From Ferrovibrio sp046294345 (GTDB taxonomy: Bacteria > Pseudomonadota > Alphaproteobacteria > Ferrovibrionales > Ferrovibrionaceae): a stretch of 64,000 nucleotides of DNA. Shown here one piece after another: positions 60,401 through 64,000 of this stretch; position 1 is the stretch's first letter; each line of letters opens with the position of its first letter. The stretch spans positions 55,901 through 119,900 of the forward strand of contig JBKBJT010000005.1 in NCBI GenBank assembly GCA_046294345.1, given 5' to 3'. The notes under the pieces were generated by a model. That model saw nothing but the letters and a program-made list of their open reading frames with translations, ran no database searches and was not told the DNA's origin. The position numbers were made by a program, and so were the translations under genes.

Positions 60401-60413
60401 GCCGCGTCAGCGC

Positions 60414-62816
60414 CTAGGCCCGCAACGTCGCGCCGCAGGCCTTCTCGGCCGCAGCCACGATCTTCTTCGCCACGGCTTCGATCTCGGCATCGGTCAGCGT
60501 CTGCTGGGTCGGCTCCAGCCGCACGGTGACAGCCAGCGACTTGCGTCCCTCGGGGATGCCCTGGCCGGCAAAGACATCGAACACGCTGGCGCGCGCGATC
60601 AGCGCCTTGTCGGAACCGCGCACGGCCTTGAGCAGCGTTTCGGCCGCCACGTCGCGGTCGACGATGAAGGCGAAATCGCGGTCCACCGCCTGCAGCTCGG
60701 ACAGCTTGAGCGCCGGTTTGGCCTTGGTCTTGGCGCGACTGGCCGGGATGCGGTCGAGATAGATCTCGAAGCCGACCAGCGGCCCCTTGATGTCCATGGC
60801 CTGGATACTGCGGGGATGCAGTTCGCCGAAGGCGGCCAGCACGGTCTTGGGGCCAAGCCGCAGCGTGCCCGAGCGGCCGGGATGGTAATAATCCGGCGCG
60901 CCGTCCATCACCATCAGCGACTCCACCGCCACGCCGGCGGCCGCGAGAGCCGCATAGGCATCGGCCTTGGCGTCATAGGCATCGACATTGCGCGGCTTGT
61001 CGCGCCAGTGGCGCGGGCCGGTCTGGCCGCGGCGGATGCCGCCCGCCACCAGCGCCTGGCCGTCCTGCGCGGCCGAGGCATATTGCGGCCCCAGCTCGAA
61101 CAGCGCGACATCCATCATGCCGCGATCCATGTTGCGCTTCGCCGCCGCGATCAGGCCGGGCAGCGTGGAGGGCCGCATGGCATCCATGTCGGCCGAGATC
61201 GGATTGACCAGCAGCAGTTCGGGCTGGCCGCCGCCGAACACCTCGGCCTCGGCGCGCTTGATGAAAGAGTATGTCACGGCCTCGATCAGCCCGCGCGCCG
61301 CCAGGGCGCGGCGAACGATGCGGGCACGGCGCTGGCCGGCATTCACCGCCGGCTGCGGCACGGCGCGCGATACCGGCAGCGGCACGGCGGGGATCGCCTC
61401 GAAGCCATGCAGGCGTGCGATTTCCTCGACCAGGTCGGCCTCGCCGTCGATATCCGGCCGCCAGGAGGGCGGCGCGACGGAGAGAGTGTCGCCTGCCGGC
61501 GCGACGGTGAAGCCGAGCGCCGTGAGGATGCGGGTCTGCTCAGGCACCGGCAGGTCGAAGCCGACCAGGCCCTGCAGCCGCGAGGAGCGCAGGGTGAAGC
61601 TGCGGCGCCAGTCGGGTTCGGCGCCATCCACCACCACCTCCGACGCCGCACCGCCGCACAGGTCGAGGATCATCTGCGTCGCCAGCTCGATGCCCGGCCG
61701 CACCATGGCCGGATCGACGCCGCGCTCGAACCGGTGGCGCGCATCGGAATGGATGCCGAGCTTGCGGCCCGTGGTGGCGATGCGCACCGGATCGAACCAG
61801 GCGCATTCGAGGAAGACATCGGTGGTGGCTTCCGAACAGCCGGAATGTTCGCCGCCCATGATGCCGCCGATGCCTTCCGGCCCGTTGTCGTCGGCGATCA
61901 CGCACATGGTTTCGTCCAGCGCGTATTCGCGGCCGTCCAGCGCGAGCAGCTTCTCGCCCGGTTTGGCCATGCGCGGCTGGATATCGCCCTTCACCTTGGC
62001 GGCGTCGAAGACGTGCAGCGGACGGCCGAGATCGTAGGTGAAGAAATTGGTGATATCGACCAGAGCGGAAATGGGACGCAGGCCGATGGCCTTCAGGCGC
62101 TGCTGCAGCCAGCGCGGCGACGGGCCGTTCTTCACGCCGCGGATCAGCCGGCCGGCGAAGATGGCGCAGGCGCGGTCGTTCTCGGGCGCGAACTGGCGGC
62201 GCACATTGATCGGGCTTTTGAACTGGCCCGGCACCGGCTTGATCTCGAGCGGCTTGAGCGTACCCAGCCCGGCGGCGGCCAGATCGCGCGCGATGCCGCG
62301 CACGCCGAGGCAGTCGCCGCGATTGGGCGTCAGCTTGATCTCGATCATCGGATCGTCGAGGCCCATCACGGCGGCGAAGGGCGCACCGGTGGGCGCATCG
62401 GCCGGCAGGTCGATGATGCCGGTATGCTCGTCGGTGAGGCCCATCTCGCGTTCGGAGCAGAGCATGCCGTTGGAGGCGACGCCACGGATGGTGGCGGCCT
62501 TCAGCAGCAGCTGCGTGCCCGGCACGGTGGAGCCGACCGGCGCGAAGACACCCTTCATGCCGGCGCGCGCGTTCGGCGCGCCGCAGACCACCTGCAGGGT
62601 TTCCTTGCCGGTGAAGACCTCGCACACCCGCAGCTTGTCGGCATTGGGATGCGGCTCTGCCTTCTTCACCTCGGCCACCACGAAGGGCGCGAAGACGGCG
62701 GCGGGATCGGTGATGCCCTCGACTTCCAGGCCGATGGCGGTGAGCTTCGCTGCGATCTCATCCAGCGAGGCGGTCGTGTCGAGATGGCTTTTCAGCCAGG
62801 CGAGCGTGAATTTCAT
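60414..62816 (-). CDS. pheT: Phenylalanyl-tRNA synthetase beta chain
   Basis: 800 residues from ATG 62816 (MKFTLAWLKSHLD). Domains in order: N-terminal tRNA-binding OB fold (KKAEPHPNADKLRVCEV), B3/B4 editing domain, B5, core and the C-terminal ferredoxin-fold anticodon-binding domain. Forms the alpha2beta2 enzyme that charges tRNA-Phe. The start overlaps the pheS stop by 4 bp. Confidence 0.98.
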   Translation of the reverse strand: MKFTLAWLKSHLDTTASLDEIAAKLTAIGLEVEGITDPAAVFAPFVVAEVKKAEPHPNADKLRVCEVFTGKETLQVVCGAPNARAGMKGVFAPVGSTVPGTQLLLKAATIRGVASNGMLCSEREMGLTDEHTGIIDLPADAPTGAPFAAVMGLDDPMIEIKLTPNRGDCLGVRGIARDLAAAGLGTLKPLEIKPVPGQFKSPINVRRQFAPENDRACAIFAGRLIRGVKNGPSPRWLQQRLKAIGLRPISALVDITNFFTYDLGRPLHVFDAAKVKGDIQPRMAKPGEKLLALDGREYALDETMCVIADDNGPEGIGGIMGGEHSGCSEATTDVFLECAWFDPVRIATTGRKLGIHSDARHRFERGVDPAMVRPGIELATQMILDLCGGAASEVVVDGAEPDWRRSFTLRSSRLQGLVGFDLPVPEQTRILTALGFTVAPAGDTLSVAPPSWRPDIDGEADLVEEIARLHGFEAIPAVPLPVSRAVPQPAVNAGQRRARIVRRALAARGLIEAVTYSFIKRAEAEVFGGGQPELLLVNPISADMDAMRPSTLPGLIAAAKRNMDRGMMDVALFELGPQYASAAQDGQALVAGGIRRGQTGPRHWRDKPRNVDAYDAKADAYAALAAAGVAVESLMVMDGAPDYYHPGRSGTLRLGPKTVLAAFGELHPRSIQAMDIKGPLVGFEIYLDRIPASRAKTKAKPALKLSELQAVDRDFAFIVDRDVAAETLLKAVRGSDKALIARASVFDVFAGQGIPEGRKSLAVTVRLEPTQQTLTDAEIEAVAKKIVAAAEKACGATLRA

Positions 62817-63895
62817 CGCGCCACTCCCTGGCCCAGAGTGGGCACATCCAGCGGCACAAAGCCGTAATGCTTCAGCCAGCGCAGGTCGGCGTCGAAGAAG
62901 GCGCGCAAATCGGGGATGCCGTATTTCAGCATGGCGATGCGGTCGATGCCCATGCCCCAGGCGAAGCCCTGCCATTCGTTCGGATCGAGGCCGCAATGCT
63001 GCAGCACGCGCGGATGCACCATCCCCGAGCCGAGGATTTCCAGCCAGTCGTCGCCCTCGCCCACGCGCAGCACGCCGCCCTCGCGCGAGCAGTTGATGTC
63101 GACTTCCGCCGAGGGTTCGGTGAAGGGGAAGTAGCTGGGACGGAACCGCATCTTCACATTGTCGGTTTCGAAGAAGGCCTTGCAGAATTCGACCAGCACG
63201 CCCTTGAGATGGCCCATATGGATGTTGCGGTCGATCACCAGACCTTCGATCTGGTGGAACATGGGCGTATGCGTCATGTCGTAGTCGGAACGATAGGTGC
63301 GGCCCGGCACCACGATGCGATAGGGCGGCGGACCCGAGCGCATGGTGCGGATCTGCACCGGCGAGGTATGCGTGCGCAACACCATCTGCTCGCCGTCGTC
63401 GCGTTTCGGCAGATAGAAGGTGTCCTGCATCTGCCGGGCGGGATGCTCGGCCGGGATGTTCAGCGCGGTGAAATTGTGGAAGTCGTCTTCGATATCCGGG
63501 CCTTCGGCGATCGAGAAGCCCATGGCGGCGAAGATCTCGGTGATCTCGTCGATCACCTGGCTGACCGGATGGATGCGGCCCTGGCCTTCGTGGCTGTCGT
63601 TCAGCGGCAGCGTCATGTCGAGCTTTTCCGCCGCCAGCCGCGCATTGATCGCCGCGTCGGCCAGCACGCCCTTGCGCGCCTCGATGGCGCCGCCGAGGCG
63701 ATCCTTCACCTCGTTGAGCATCTGGGCACGCGCCTTGCGCTCGTCGGGCGACAGGCCGCCCAGGTCTTTCAGCGCGGCACTGAGCCAGCCCTTCTTGCCG
63801 AGCACGGCAAGGCGGGCCTCTTCCAGGGCTTCCAGCGTCTGGGCCGCAGCCACGGCCTTCTCGGACTCGGCTGCCAGCGTGGCGATCTCGGTCAT
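62813..63895 (-). CDS. pheS: Phenylalanyl-tRNA synthetase alpha chain
   Basis: 360 residues. An N-terminal coiled coil is followed by the class II catalytic core: motif 2 region MVLRTHTSPVQIRTM and VVPGRTYRSDYDMTHTPMFHQIEG, motif 3 GWGMGID-like FAWGMGIDRIAML. Supplies the active site for phenylalanine activation. Usual order is pheS then pheT; upstream (outside the window) an rplT gene is expected but not seen. Confidence 0.98.
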   Translation of the reverse strand: MTEIATLAAESEKAVAAAQTLEALEEARLAVLGKKGWLSAALKDLGGLSPDERKARAQMLNEVKDRLGGAIEARKGVLADAAINARLAAEKLDMTLPLNDSHEGQGRIHPVSQVIDEITEIFAAMGFSIAEGPDIEDDFHNFTALNIPAEHPARQMQDTFYLPKRDDGEQMVLRTHTSPVQIRTMRSGPPPYRIVVPGRTYRSDYDMTHTPMFHQIEGLVIDRNIHMGHLKGVLVEFCKAFFETDNVKMRFRPSYFPFTEPSAEVDINCSREGGVLRVGEGDDWLEILGSGMVHPRVLQHCGLDPNEWQGFAWGMGIDRIAMLKYGIPDLRAFFDADLRWLKHYGFVPLDVPTLGQGVAR

Positions 63896-63941
63896 GCTTC
63901 CTCTTTCAACGCACGGATCAGCGACAGCGTGGACAAAAACA

Positions 63942-63967
63942 AAGGGGGCCGCAATGACGGCCCCCTT
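63942..63967 (-). terminator. Terminator hairpin upstream of pheS
   Basis: AAGGGGGCCG (63942-63951) and CGGCCCCCTT (63958-63967) pair around a 6-nt loop; on the minus strand TTTGTTTTTG follows. Its place 47 bp before pheS suits termination of an upstream gene or attenuation of pheST; no leader peptide was seen in the short stretch available. Confidence 0.75.
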
Positions 63968-64000
63968 CGCAAACGGTCGCTTGAATTGAGTTGGGCGAAC

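Overview
The window is high-GC chromosomal DNA from a denitrifying alphaproteobacterium, probably Rhodospirillales-like. That placement rests on codon usage, a clade I (Tat-type) nosRZDFYLX operon, and Crp/Fnr plus pseudoazurin wiring; it is inferred, not proven. It falls into three blocks: a denitrification and NO-response block (about 6.5-22.5 kb), an integrated genomic island (22,571-53,018) and ordinary housekeeping sequence (53.1-64 kb). The first 6.5 kb is the 3' part of a giant RTX-type calcium-binding secreted protein built from about 23 near-identical units.

Denitrification block. ric (iron-sulfur repair) and a Crp/Fnr regulator diverge around a perfect TTGCG-N4-CGCAA dyad. The nos operon runs leftward (nosR, Z, D, F, Y, L, X) and is followed 29 bp later by a radical SAM/SPASM gene. 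A di-iron ferritin-like gene diverges from nosR across two FNR/FixK-like sites. Next comes a leftward NO-response operon (DUF59, DUF2249, NnrS-like), then a DUF1858 redox-disulfide gene, a second Cys-poor Crp/Fnr regulator and pseudoazurin. Nnr-type boxes lie in all three divergent promoters, which suggests one regulon covering NO sensing, Fe-S repair, electron delivery and N2O reduction.

Genomic island. A tyrosine integrase lies just inside a 14-bp repeat that exactly copies the 3' end of an intact tRNA-Ser(GGA) at the other end. Both termini also carry TGTGGGTA-N4-TGTGGGTA. The island is mosaic. (1) Integrase, HTH, HUH-type Rep and DUF927 ATPase form a replication module. (2) A high-GC oxyanion/halide cargo holds TauE/SafE, ModCBA with ModE and a ModE-like operator, a YnfA protein, ChrB with an MFS pump, and a fluoride riboswitch driving pyrophosphatase and CrcB. 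(3) A serine recombinase is followed by a four-gene Druantia-like defence locus: a DUF4338 DruA-like protein, two unrecognised proteins and a 1842-residue DruE-like helicase-DUF1998 protein. (4) A lower-characterised end carries a pentapeptide protein, a nitrilase-like protein lacking its Glu, DUF3768, an HTH protein, an XRE repressor with three operator dyads, a SHOCT membrane protein and a dienelactone-hydrolase lipoprotein.

Right flank. After tRNA-Ser come a small membrane protein, lepA, a hotdog thioesterase, a universal stress protein behind an FNR/FixK-like site, a tartrate/D-malate dehydrogenase, a degenerate carbamoyltransferase-like protein, and pheT and pheS with an upstream terminator.
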